Assembly: GCA_016707285.1 (NCBI GenBank)
Contig: JADJIA010000001.1
Coordinates: forward strand, 558,001-622,000
DNA length: 64,000 nt
Source: Ignavibacteriales bacterium
Lineage (GTDB): Bacteria; Bacteroidota; Ignavibacteria; Ignavibacteriales; Ignavibacteriaceae
Direction of reading: 5' to 3'
Below are positions 44,051-53,012 of the stretch, one piece after another. The translations under genes and the position numbers were made by a program. Below the pieces are notes generated by a model that worked only from the letters and a program-made list of their open reading frames with translations, ran no database searches and was not told the origin of the DNA. The number at the start of each line of letters is the position of its first letter. The first letter of the stretch is position 1.

Positions 44051-45592
44051 TTAGAAACCATATCTGTATCTAATTTGGAAGAAAACACTCCCTGGGTTCT
44101 CCCATTCACGAATTTTTCTTCCAAGCGGGTCTGAGAAAACAGTTCCTGAAAATCTGAAAGTATGACCTCCATCCAATTCAAGAAGTTTAAGCCATCCCTC
44201 AGCTTTTACAACAGCATCGAAGACTCTAACCTTTACACCAAAGATGTCATTCTGATCAGGTGCAAATGTATAGTGAAGTGTAACAACGGGCGAAATTTTA
44301 TTTTCAATAACTTCAGTTTTTGTAGCTGTAGTTCTTGTACCCGGATAATATGCTTTCAACATATCGTAGTAACCAACACCAACATCAACTCTGAATCTGG
44401 AGCTCAGTTTATCATTAGTATTCCAATAAAACGACATTGTCGCTTCAGCTTGTTTAAATGAGAAATAAGCGTGTCTCTGATTCGGAACCTTTTTATCTGT
44501 GAAAGTTACATAAGGATCAGAAAATCCTCTACCACCCACAGCTACATAAGCATTAAGGAATGGTAATCCAAAAGGTCTCGTAACATGAAGATCAACGGCG
44601 GCAGATGTTCCTACATGGAAATTCGATTGAGCCTCCAATGCAAATGGAAGATTTTTGATTACATCATTCGTATTCATCTTCACTCTACCGAGGAACCTTG
44701 CATCAAGTACCATTCCACCGTTAGGATTCTTAACATCTTTGCTAAGGTTAAACAGTGTCCTGAATCCAAAGCCAAATGTATTGTTTCCAAAAGGAAGCGC
44801 ATGAAGTACGGGTTCTTCCATCGTTAATTCAAGTCCGGCTGCACCGATTGAAAAATCCATCACTTTATGAGAGAATGAAATTGAACTGAATCCTGCGTCA
44901 ATCCTGAAATCAGCAGAAGATGAGGCGGATTCGGTTCCACCCGTCTGACCTCTTCCCTTTTTAGTGGAGGATTTCTGAGCAACTTTTGGATACCAGTGAA
45001 TCGAATTGGCTCTCATGTAGTTGAGATAATCGGTATTATCTCTTGAAGTTATACCGAGTGATGTATTAATAGCATCATCGGGTGCAATTCCGAGCAAAGT
45101 ACCATACTTAAATTCAGGATCAATCTTGATAAGTTTATCGATATAATCGATCATACCAAAATATTTTCCGTAATCCGAACCCATCATGGTGTACATATCT
45201 TTAAAAGATACCACAATCGATTCAGTGGGTCCGCCTGCCTGGTTTGTTCCGAAGATATTGGCAGTATCACCGGCTCCGGCAGCTATTATTTCCTGAATAT
45301 AAAGAAGAACTGTGGAATCTATACCAATGGCGTTTGATAAAAACACAATTCTGTAAGTATAATTGTCATTTGCTTTAAAAATGAATGGGTCTTTCCCATC
45401 AACCCGCGCCACCGGATTCATTTTCTGTAATAATGGCTCGGTTCCGGTCAGATCAACGAAGTTGAGATTAAGATATTTTTTATCTTTTCTCAACTTTAGA
45501 TCAATATTCCGGATGTAGTCCTCTGCTTCCTGTGCCATCAGGGGCTGCAGCAGAAAACCGGCAACCATAATCAATGTAAGTAATCGTTTCAT
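44051..45592 (-). CDS. Outer-membrane beta-barrel protein A1 of the Gld-like cluster
   Basis: The 513-residue protein (ATG at 45592; a GTG at 45628 is in frame but adds 12 residues before the signal peptide) has a signal peptide MKRLLTLIMVAGFLLQPLMA, a periplasmic domain (about 25-180), the linker KSSTKKGRGQTGGTESASSS and a barrel ending FFQIRYRYGF. It is the paralog of A2 (41080-42573). The domain order (globular periplasmic part, flexible linker, barrel) would allow contact with inner-membrane partners such as the GldL/GldM-like proteins encoded upstream. The function is unknown. Confidence 0.65.
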   Translation of the reverse strand: MKRLLTLIMVAGFLLQPLMAQEAEDYIRNIDLKLRKDKKYLNLNFVDLTGTEPLLQKMNPVARVDGKDPFIFKANDNYTYRIVFLSNAIGIDSTVLLYIQEIIAAGAGDTANIFGTNQAGGPTESIVVSFKDMYTMMGSDYGKYFGMIDYIDKLIKIDPEFKYGTLLGIAPDDAINTSLGITSRDNTDYLNYMRANSIHWYPKVAQKSSTKKGRGQTGGTESASSSADFRIDAGFSSISFSHKVMDFSIGAAGLELTMEEPVLHALPFGNNTFGFGFRTLFNLSKDVKNPNGGMVLDARFLGRVKMNTNDVIKNLPFALEAQSNFHVGTSAAVDLHVTRPFGLPFLNAYVAVGGRGFSDPYVTFTDKKVPNQRHAYFSFKQAEATMSFYWNTNDKLSSRFRVDVGVGYYDMLKAYYPGTRTTATKTEVIENKISPVVTLHYTFAPDQNDIFGVKVRVFDAVVKAEGWLKLLELDGGHTFRFSGTVFSDPLGRKIREWENPGSVFFQIRYRYGF

Positions 45593-45627
45593 ATTGTTAT
45601 CTTTTTTATTTATAAATCCTTGATACA

Positions 45628-46731
45628 CTACCTGATCACATTGGCACGGTATTTTTTAATCACTTTTTCACCAAACTGTGTCGTAAACTGAATAGTCAGC
45701 CTGACATCCTGATCAGTTCCAATATCCATTGATTCGAGGAAAGCCGGGTTAACAGCGATCTCTACGACAGGAAATTGTCCCTTCTTGGATTGGGAAACAC
45801 TTTGAATAAAATTATCCGGTTCCGATGTAACTCTCAGTTGATTAAATTTTGGTGCTGCAAAAACAAATCCGCTTGGTGTCATTCCAAAATATCCAAAGAG
45901 GAATTGACGCGAAGCCTGATTTTCAACGCTGATATACCAGACAGCATCATTTTCAGAATCTTTTTCTGATAGTGTTGCCCAGCCGTTGAAATCACCCAAA
46001 CCGGGTTTCTGAATTGCAATATCCCAGGAAGCCTTAACGGGGTTCCCTGTTCCGGGATCAGTGTAACTCATCAACTCATTGTTGTAAAAGCCTTCGATCT
46101 TGATAACTTTGCCAACATTCTGTGGATCGTTGCACAAGTCAGTCAGATTCACAAATGAACCGGCGCCTTCTTTTATTGTGCTTACTCCATCAGAAATTTT
46201 GTAAGAATATTTATCCTGGTCGGTGAATTCACGCACTGCAAAACTAAAAGCCGGGCTTTCACCGAAGAAATAGTTATTTCTTACAGCAACTGGAGCAGCA
46301 AGAGTCGGAAGGTTTACATTAATCATGTAATACTTGTCGGCTATAAGTGCTTTTCCTGCCTCACCGGTTACATTTATTGCCAGTTTCAGATAATAAACGC
46401 CGGGTTCTTCGAACATGGGTTCGAAGTAAGTTTGAACGGTTACTCCTCTTCCTTGTTGCTGAGCCACTTTTGCAGCCACATCCGCAGAAGCTGGTTTTTG
46501 AAACTGTTGTTTTTCGTTCAGTTTTAATATGCTGGAACCGCTGGAATTAAGAATTTCCGCAGAAATGGAATTGACTTTGGTTATAGCCGAGAGTACCAGA
46601 GGGATATCCGGTACTCTCACTTTTTGCAAAGTCACTACATTAAGCGTATCGTCAACTTTAAAACCTTGTGAAAAAACAATATTTGTCAGCAAGAAGATAA
46701 AAATCGCAGCTTTTAGTAATGATTTAGTCAT
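45628..46731 (-). CDS. Secreted beta-rich protein, possible separated C-terminal part of GldM
   Basis: The 367-residue protein has a signal peptide (about 1-21, ending NIVFSQ) and no membrane helix after it. It is predicted all-beta with several Ig-like domains (for example FEPMFEEPGVYYLKLAIN and SQSKKGQFPVVEIAVNPAFL). It follows the short GldM-like gene by 13 bp. Full-length GldM has one N-terminal helix and four periplasmic domains in one chain. Here the membrane part is a separate 209-residue protein, and this secreted protein may supply further GldM-type domains. This is inference from gene order and size; sequence similarity to GldM domains is not obvious by eye. Confidence 0.55.
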   Translation of the reverse strand: MTKSLLKAAIFIFLLTNIVFSQGFKVDDTLNVVTLQKVRVPDIPLVLSAITKVNSISAEILNSSGSSILKLNEKQQFQKPASADVAAKVAQQQGRGVTVQTYFEPMFEEPGVYYLKLAINVTGEAGKALIADKYYMINVNLPTLAAPVAVRNNYFFGESPAFSFAVREFTDQDKYSYKISDGVSTIKEGAGSFVNLTDLCNDPQNVGKVIKIEGFYNNELMSYTDPGTGNPVKASWDIAIQKPGLGDFNGWATLSEKDSENDAVWYISVENQASRQFLFGYFGMTPSGFVFAAPKFNQLRVTSEPDNFIQSVSQSKKGQFPVVEIAVNPAFLESMDIGTDQDVRLTIQFTTQFGEKVIKKYRANVIR

Positions 46732-46744
46732 CGTATTTCCTATG

Positions 46745-47374
46745 TTAATCTATAGATGGACCCACATTGATCACATCACCTTTTTTAGGTTGTTGAGCAG
46801 GGGGTTCAGTCTTTACTTTCATCTTGAATTTTATCGGTTTGGTCTTAACCTCGGCACCTTCTTTAAATCCGCTCGCTTTTTTAAGCTCTTCGAGCAAAAA
46901 TCCGGGAAGATAAGTTGGAAGTTGTCTTTTTACAGTTAACACCGCACTAAATTCATAATCGCCCACCCCGGTAACCTTGGTGACCTCAAAAGTGGCGTTG
47001 CCATTTATATCCTTTACAATTGAATACGCTCCGCTGGGGCTGTCTGATTTCAGTTCACCCGGGAATGCACCACCGCCGGGTGATTTACCACCTTCGGATG
47101 TAATTGAATAAATAGCAGAATTCTTTTCCTCATCCGACACGAGACCTGTGGCGCTGAGCGGAATCTTCACAGAATCCGTCCCAATTTGCCATTCGCTGTA
47201 TGGTATAGGAGCTGTCAATTCGATGTCTCTTTTGTATTGGTCTGCAATACTTGAGATCATCTTTTTCTTGATCATATCCTCTTTTTCCATCAGCTCATCT
47301 CTCTCGGTAATCACGATCAGCAACTCCGTGATGAGAACAATATACATTATAAAATATACCTGGCTCTTTTTCAT
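46745..47374 (-). CDS. GldM-like single-helix membrane protein (short form)
   Basis: The 209-residue protein has an N-terminal membrane helix (about 6-23, YFIMYIVLITELLIVITE), then a helix (DELMEKEDMIKKKM) and a beta-rich periplasmic domain (about 45-200, Pro-rich end). This topology is that of GldM/PorM, where the N-terminal helix pairs with GldL; the segment YIVLITELLIVITERDELM parallels YLVxxAMLALNxSKEVL in GldM. An acidic Glu17 lies in the helix, but no Arg equivalent to the GldM helix Arg is seen. It is much shorter than GldM (about 500 residues). It follows the GldL-like gene by 31 bp, and AGGAGATTGCA precedes its start. Confidence 0.6.
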   Translation of the reverse strand: MKKSQVYFIMYIVLITELLIVITERDELMEKEDMIKKKMISSIADQYKRDIELTAPIPYSEWQIGTDSVKIPLSATGLVSDEEKNSAIYSITSEGGKSPGGGAFPGELKSDSPSGAYSIVKDINGNATFEVTKVTGVGDYEFSAVLTVKRQLPTYLPGFLLEELKKASGFKEGAEVKTKPIKFKMKVKTEPPAQQPKKGDVINVGPSID

Positions 47375-47405
47375 TGCAATCTCCTTTTAGATATTGTTTA
47401 AGCAA

Positions 47406-47972
47406 TTAGGAAATTTTTGTTTTCAAATCAGAGAGAGCCTGTAGTGACTGCTGTTGAATAACTGTTATTTTTTTGTTTAATGCATTGTATTGATCAATTA
47501 CATTGTTAACAACTTTGATCTGGTCGTCAGCAACTCTTTGAAGCGATTCGAGTTCTGCTTTAAGGTCTGCTGAGAGATTTTTGGGGACAGAGATTACATT
47601 GTTGAACGAACCTTGTTGAGGGGCCGGTTCACTGTGTCCGGATTCTTCCGGTGGAGTGTGACCATACTCTTCAGGTGTAAAGAATGTAACTACTGCGAGG
47701 ATCATAAGCAGGAAAAATTCGAGGAAGAGCGCAATCATAACCCAGTTCGGGTCAATCTTTACTCCCTCGTGATCCAATAAAAATTTAGGAACTGCGGACA
47801 ACTGACCGGCGAGTTCACCCAAACCTCTAAGACCTACTATGATGATGAGAATAGCTGCTCCCATATACACAAAACCTTGTATATTGTTTGCATATTTGGA
47901 TACAACGGTGTAAACCATAAACCGGCCAAAAGCAGTTTTTGGTTGTTCGTGAACTACTTTTCCACTTGCCAT
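47406..47972 (-). CDS. GldL-like two-helix inner-membrane motor protein
   Basis: The 188-residue protein has two membrane helices (about 32-53 and 76-98) with a short periplasmic link, and a C-terminal tail (about 125-188) predicted as coiled coil. Its length and topology agree with GldL/PorL, the stator-type proton motor partner of GldM. The second helix contains a buried acidic residue, Glu85 in MIALFLEFFLLMILA, at the place of the conserved helix-2 Glu of GldL that is thought to take part in proton flow. It heads the seven-gene cluster. GAGGAGTTAAA before the ATG is a strong ribosome binding site. Confidence 0.65.
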   Translation of the reverse strand: MASGKVVHEQPKTAFGRFMVYTVVSKYANNIQGFVYMGAAILIIIVGLRGLGELAGQLSAVPKFLLDHEGVKIDPNWVMIALFLEFFLLMILAVVTFFTPEEYGHTPPEESGHSEPAPQQGSFNNVISVPKNLSADLKAELESLQRVADDQIKVVNNVIDQYNALNKKITVIQQQSLQALSDLKTKIS

Positions 47973-47986
47973 TTTAACTCCTCAAA

Positions 47987-48004
47987 ATGATGATGATGAT
48001 GATG
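47987..48004. repeat. (ATG)6 / (CAT)6 trinucleotide repeat in the leader of the GldL-like gene
   Basis: Six uninterrupted ATG triplets on the plus strand (CAT on the coding strand) lie directly 5' of the GAGGAG ribosome binding site of the GldL-like gene. The repeat is outside the reading frame. A TAATTTTG -7-like box lies at 48049-48056 on the minus strand, without a good -33 box. Confidence 0.7.
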
Positions 48005-48167
48005 TTGTCGATTAATTAAGAATAAAAAAAACAGTTTTTAAATGAGATCAAAATTATGGAACTCATTTTAATGAAATCTTATTAGAATTGCAACTTTTTT
48101 TATGAATTATCAAAAATTAATTAAAATAATTAACATACCACATGATTTAAATCAAAATTTGTCGAAA

Positions 48168-49754
48168 TTATTCGTCAAACCATGAGAAAAATGTGGTTAA
48201 AGCATCCCTTCTGTCGGGTGGCATATAATAAAAGTTAATTCCGCGGGGAGTTATCTCCCAAAATTCTTCGTTCTGGGTATTCGATATTATATTTCGGATT
48301 TTGTGAATCCGCTCAATCGGTTCATCTTTAAGGTCGTCGAAGATTTTTCGTGCAAGCTCTACTTCGTTATTTAACAGGTAGAACCCTGCAAGTCTGATTT
48401 GTGCTACACGCACCCCAACCAGCGACATTTCTTCTTTACTTTCCTGACTTTTATTGTCCTCAATCGGTTGATCAAGTGTTAAAAATATTTCAAGCAGACG
48501 GTCACGATTTGGAGCCTTCACCTCATATGCCTTTTCGTTTAAGAGGCAAAGATCGTATGCGGCTGTCTCTAAAATAAAAAGAACGTTGTTTTTGGTTGAT
48601 TCATGACCATAATATTTGAAATAAAACGATAAATCTTCTGTTAACTTTGAGTTGTAGTTCAAAGTTTCTTCGCCTATTAAACGATAATGTTCCAAAGTTG
48701 TGAAAACGATCCGGGGATCTTTTTCTCTGATTCCTATCCTCAAAAAAGTATTCATATACTGAAATGCCATGTGCAATGTTCCCGAATCATTGTTTTTCAT
48801 TGCTTCACACGATATCAGTTCTACATTAAGAAGGATTCCTGAGACCACATCTCTCATCGACTTTCGCCCTTGGTCGAAGAGAAGTTCATACAATTTAAAT
48901 ACTTTTGTTTCCAAAAATATCTTTTTTGCTTCAATTTTATTCAGAACATAGGGAGCAAAACTGGAGAAATCGGGATCAAGTAATACCGAGCCACTTATGC
49001 TGTCCCACCCCTCGGGCAATTTTTCTTTAATTTTAATATAGTAAGATAAAACATTTTTTAATGAATTTATACATAAAAGTGTACTTGCTCTGTCGCCGGC
49101 GATAATTGAGTTGATAGCAACATCACCAATGAAGTTTATTTTTTCATTTACAAGCAGTTTTTCACTCTCAATATATTTTTTCCCTTTGCGTCTGCTCCTG
49201 ACTATTCTATCGAGAACTGTCCTCACTTCATTTTCAACATACAGCAGAAAGTTATCAGGACGCAAAAATTGAAAAACATAATTAAAATGAGGTATTACGA
49301 TAACTAAACTAAAAATAATCAGCAGCAAAGTTAAGGAAATTGAGAAGGCAAACTTCGCTGATTCTGATGAATCCAGAGTATTTACTACAAGAACGGTTAC
49401 AATCGCGGTTATAACGTAGGTAAACAGAATTACTACATTAATACGATTATCAAAAAATAATTCAAAAATATCCGACGAATATTTATTTGCTGCCAATTGA
49501 ACGATAATTGCCAGAGCAGTTATCTCGATTGCAAGAACACCGGTCACAACTTCCCCAAGCCCGCCGAGAGTGTTCGACAACACATCAATTTCCCGGTTAT
49601 AGAAATTCCCGAAAGGATTCAAACCCATCGAATAGAGAAGTATGTCGATCCCTCTTGCAATTCCATATATTCCAAAGCTTGTTGCAAAAAGAAGTGCAAA
49701 CGGCTTTAACCATGGAACATTTATTTTTTGCTGACGGGGTTTTTCGGTATTCAT
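48168..49754 (-). CDS. DUF2254-like membrane protein
   Basis: The 528-residue protein has about four N-terminal membrane helices (near 16-36, 62-87, 103-125 and 133-155) followed by a large soluble helical part (about 175-528). The segment VLAIEITALAIIVQLAANKYSSD followed by a run to the third helix resembles the DUF2254 family of predicted membrane proteins (xxxLAxxQFSPR). The soluble part is TPR-like in composition, with many paired helices such as ISIILN-type turns and LARKIFDDLKDEP. The function is unknown. It stands alone between the Gld-like cluster and the subtilase gene, on the same strand; 195 bp separate it from the GldL-like gene. Confidence 0.6.
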   Translation of the reverse strand: MNTEKPRQQKINVPWLKPFALLFATSFGIYGIARGIDILLYSMGLNPFGNFYNREIDVLSNTLGGLGEVVTGVLAIEITALAIIVQLAANKYSSDIFELFFDNRINVVILFTYVITAIVTVLVVNTLDSSESAKFAFSISLTLLLIIFSLVIVIPHFNYVFQFLRPDNFLLYVENEVRTVLDRIVRSRRKGKKYIESEKLLVNEKINFIGDVAINSIIAGDRASTLLCINSLKNVLSYYIKIKEKLPEGWDSISGSVLLDPDFSSFAPYVLNKIEAKKIFLETKVFKLYELLFDQGRKSMRDVVSGILLNVELISCEAMKNNDSGTLHMAFQYMNTFLRIGIREKDPRIVFTTLEHYRLIGEETLNYNSKLTEDLSFYFKYYGHESTKNNVLFILETAAYDLCLLNEKAYEVKAPNRDRLLEIFLTLDQPIEDNKSQESKEEMSLVGVRVAQIRLAGFYLLNNEVELARKIFDDLKDEPIERIHKIRNIISNTQNEEFWEITPRGINFYYMPPDRRDALTTFFSWFDE

Positions 49755-49800
49755 CTAATAAAAATAAAAAAATTAAAGCACAAATCTAACATATCCACAT

Positions 49801-49827
49801 AAAAAAAGAGCCGGAATTACCGGCTCT
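49801..49827 (-). terminator. Rho-independent terminator of the subtilase gene
   Basis: AGAGCCGG and CCGGCTCT form a perfect 8-bp stem with loop TAATT; on the minus strand it is followed by TTTTTTTATG. It lies about 20 bp after the stop of the subtilase gene. Confidence 0.85.
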
Positions 49828-49847
49828 AATAATATTTAATGATAATT

Positions 49848-52800
49848 TTACTTCAAAAGCATCATTTTCATCGTTTTTGAAAACTTCTGACCACTTACCG
49901 ATTCTGCATTAATAGTATAAATGTAGAGACCGCTATTCAGTTTTGAAGCATCAAAGCTTACGGAATGATTTCCGGCAGCAGTATTGCCATTAACAAGAGT
50001 TACCACTTCCTGTCCAATTGCATCAAATACTTTCAATGTAACTTTTGCCTCAACAGGGAGAGCAAAATTGATTACTGTTGAAGGGTTGAATGGATTTGGA
50101 TAGTTTTGACTAATTCCAAATTCAGAAGGCATTTCAACATTAACTTCAATTTCGTTACTGAAATTGGAAGCACCATTCAGATCAATTTGTTTTAATCTGT
50201 AGGTGTAATTTGCAGCAGCAAGTTCTTTGTCAATGAAAGTATATGAATTTGATTCAGTTGTAGTTCCTTTTCCTGAAACAAAACCAACTTTGGAGAAATT
50301 ACCATTGCCGGATTTTCTTTCAACTTCAAATCCAAGATTATTGGTTTCAGTTGCAGTAATCCAACCGAGTTCTACAGCATTTCCGTTTGAAGTAGCATTA
50401 AATGATGATAATTCAACAGGAATTGGTGCGCCGGTGATTAGTGTCAATGACCAGCCTCTTACGCTACCTGTATCGGAGCCGGCATCATCAAATACTCTAA
50501 GAATCCATGCACCGCCGGATTCAATGTTTGCAAATGTTGAAAGTAATCCTTCAGGTTTATAAGTTCCTGTAAATGGAGCAGTTCCTGCAGTTATAAGGGT
50601 AGTGGCAGCATCATCGAAAATTGTTCCGATATAGTTGTCACCACCTGCACCATTGTCACTGGAAAGTTCAACTTCTGTACCATTTGGTCCTTTAATAAAG
50701 ATATCCAAATCTCCGGTGTAAGTGTGTTGAATATTATCAAGTTTTACAATTACTTTTACGATGTTTGCTTCGAGCGTTGGTACCATAACGGTGTCAACCG
50801 CAGATTGATTATCGCGGATTGCAACATATTTGTTTCTTGCGTAAACATTTGCGTAGATACCAATTCCGGTAGGTGAAGAAACACCTTCAGCACTTCCATA
50901 ACTGCTGTCGAAAGCAACAACACTAAAGTAGTGAATTCCGGTGGTAAGTCCATCAGTTACAAATGATCCTGTTGTGCCTGCTACTGAACCAAGTCTCTCT
51001 GTACCATTCATCCAGACCACTGAAGAATCTACAGTAATAGCGTGTCCGTTCACATTTGTAGTGGGGACAGTCCAGTTTACTGTAACCTGATTGTTGGCAC
51101 CTGACCATGAAGCAACAACATTAGTTGGAGCAACAGGAGCCGGTGGTGGAATGGTGGTAAACGACCAAACGCCGCCGATTGTTGAATCACTTGCAGCATT
51201 CACCACATTAACTCTCCAGTAATAAGTGGTTCCATAAGCGAGAGTTGAACCGTGGGTGTATGATGTGTAAAGTGCGCCTGCCCTGACAATAGCTGCAGGA
51301 CTCATTGCTGCAACTGATTGCATATCTGTAGAAAAATATACAGTGGTTTTTGTTGTACTGTCAGGATTTGACCATGCTACGGTTGGAGATGGATTTAGCT
51401 GAATTCCGGCGGCACCATTTTCAGGGACAGGATTATTCGGGAAGCCGGGTCCTGTTGCCAAAAGTGAATACGCTGCAAAAACATCAATTAATCCTCTTCC
51501 ATAGTTATTATCTTCACCTGCCGTACCAAGGTCTCTTGCTGTCTCGTAAAGAGCCATCTTAAGCTGGTGACCGGTGAGTGAAGGGAAAGCCTGTTTCAGG
51601 AGGGCAATTGCACCGGCAACATGAGGTGATGCCATTGATGTTCCATCAAGGCTCGAATATGAGTTGTCGCCACTGCCATATGCAGATCTTACATTAACTC
51701 CGGGAGCCGAAACTTCCGGTTTAATCAGAAGCGCTCCTGTTCCTCCACATGAGGAAGGTCCTCTGCTTGAGAAACTTGCTATCGGGTTATTGTTGCCGCC
51801 TGCAAAAGCTGCTCCGTCGATGGCTGCCATTGCAAAAACATTCACTTCATTGGTGTTAATGTTTTTTGGCATTGTGATTGTTGAAGGGTTAGGTCCACTG
51901 TTTCCGGCCGAGAAACAAATTGCGATTCCGGTTGCTTCAACTGCGTTAAATAACTGAACATACTGACCTGCGCACTGATTTACAGTTTCAGGATCATACC
52001 AGCTGTTGTTAATGGAGATTGGCATATCGGTGGTGGTTGCAGGGTTGCCATCAGGATTTGTTGCCCACTGAAATGCAGCAAGGTGGTTTGATGTGGAGTT
52101 ACCACTACAAATGGTCTTTGCAGCTATCCATTGTGCATCAGGAGCCACACCAACAGTATCTCCGGTTGCTGATCTTCCAACCATGGTTCCAACGGTGTGG
52201 GTTCCATGACCGTCGCAATCGGAAGGAGTTGTTGTTCCACCGGCAGGATCGAGCCATGCCTGATTCGCGGGAACAAAATTCCCTCTCCATCTGGCTGCAA
52301 TAGCCACATGAGTGTGCCTTACGCCGGTGTCTTCGCCCATTACGAGGGTTCCCTGACCGGTAATACCCATCTGCCAAAGCAGATGTGCATTAATAACTTT
52401 TAATCCTTGTTCTACTGATTCCTTACCTTCAGGTTCGGTGGATCCTCTTACTGCAACAGGTGCATCAAGATATGTGGGAGCATCAAGATCGATTGCTACA
52501 AGTTCAATACTTCCCTGCAGCTCTTCAAATACTGATTTTTTTGCTTCTACCGCAATTGCATTTACAATCCAATATTGTGTGAAATTAAAAACCGACCTGT
52601 CGCCCGTTCTTGCTTGAAGAAACTTTATAAGATTCCTCTGAGTTGAGGTGGCTTTTGTTTCAAGAGCAGTGATTACAGCTTCAGAACGCTCTGAAGGAGT
52701 TGCTTTTCTTTTATATAATTCAGCATCGAGTTTCATTACATCAACCTGATCGCGCAAAAAGATTATACCTTTTACGTATTCATCCGAACTGGTGTTTTGC

Positions 52801-52895
52801 AAAGCGCGCTGCATCCTGGTGGATAATTCAGGCTGTGCAAATGTTGTAAAAAATAACCCTGATACTACAAAAAATGATAGTAAGAGTCGCTTCAC
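49848..52895 (-). CDS. Secreted subtilisin-like (S8) protease with P-domain and T9SS sorting domain
   Basis: The 1015-residue protein has a signal peptide (about 1-20), a propeptide (about 25-160) and a subtilase domain (about 165-480) with catalytic Asp189 (VMGEDTGV), His230 (DGHGTHTVG), oxyanion Asn332 (SAGNSGP) and Ser420 (DGTSMASPHVAGA). Then come an Ig-like domain, an FnIII domain (about 585-680), a proprotein-convertase P-domain (about 700-815), a second Ig-like segment and a C-terminal type A T9SS sorting domain (about 925-1015, starting SQNYPNPFNPSTVINF). It would cross the outer membrane by the T9SS and be anchored or released at the cell surface, probably to degrade proteins. The start is GTG at 52895, nine bases after AAGGA. 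The T9SS domain shows that a T9SS exists in this organism. Confidence 0.92.
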   Translation of the reverse strand: MKRLLLSFFVVSGLFFTTFAQPELSTRMQRALQNTSSDEYVKGIIFLRDQVDVMKLDAELYKRKATPSERSEAVITALETKATSTQRNLIKFLQARTGDRSVFNFTQYWIVNAIAVEAKKSVFEELQGSIELVAIDLDAPTYLDAPVAVRGSTEPEGKESVEQGLKVINAHLLWQMGITGQGTLVMGEDTGVRHTHVAIAARWRGNFVPANQAWLDPAGGTTTPSDCDGHGTHTVGTMVGRSATGDTVGVAPDAQWIAAKTICSGNSTSNHLAAFQWATNPDGNPATTTDMPISINNSWYDPETVNQCAGQYVQLFNAVEATGIAICFSAGNSGPNPSTITMPKNINTNEVNVFAMAAIDGAAFAGGNNNPIASFSSRGPSSCGGTGALLIKPEVSAPGVNVRSAYGSGDNSYSSLDGTSMASPHVAGAIALLKQAFPSLTGHQLKMALYETARDLGTAGEDNNYGRGLIDVFAAYSLLATGPGFPNNPVPENGAAGIQLNPSPTVAWSNPDSTTKTTVYFSTDMQSVAAMSPAAIVRAGALYTSYTHGSTLAYGTTYYWRVNVVNAASDSTIGGVWSFTTIPPPAPVAPTNVVASWSGANNQVTVNWTVPTTNVNGHAITVDSSVVWMNGTERLGSVAGTTGSFVTDGLTTGIHYFSVVAFDSSYGSAEGVSSPTGIGIYANVYARNKYVAIRDNQSAVDTVMVPTLEANIVKVIVKLDNIQHTYTGDLDIFIKGPNGTEVELSSDNGAGGDNYIGTIFDDAATTLITAGTAPFTGTYKPEGLLSTFANIESGGAWILRVFDDAGSDTGSVRGWSLTLITGAPIPVELSSFNATSNGNAVELGWITATETNNLGFEVERKSGNGNFSKVGFVSGKGTTTESNSYTFIDKELAAANYTYRLKQIDLNGASNFSNEIEVNVEMPSEFGISQNYPNPFNPSTVINFALPVEAKVTLKVFDAIGQEVVTLVNGNTAAGNHSVSFDASKLNSGLYIYTINAESVSGQKFSKTMKMMLLK

Positions 52896-53012
52896 TTAGT
52901 GTTTCCTTGTTTTGTTGTGTGATATGAAAGAAATGAGGTTACAAATTACAAATTATTTCCCTTCGAGACAATAACAATCGGAGTCTTTTTCGGAAATAAT
53001 TAACTGTTTCCC

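Noticed and set aside
48005..48167. Promoter for the GldL-like cluster
   Set aside because: A TAATTTTG -7-like box exists at 48049-48056 (minus), but no TTG or TTTG lies 19-21 bp upstream, so it was not listed as a feature.
49781..49788. TAGATTTG -7-like box before the DUF2254-like gene
   Set aside because: No matching -33 box is present, and part of the region is the terminator of the neighbouring gene.
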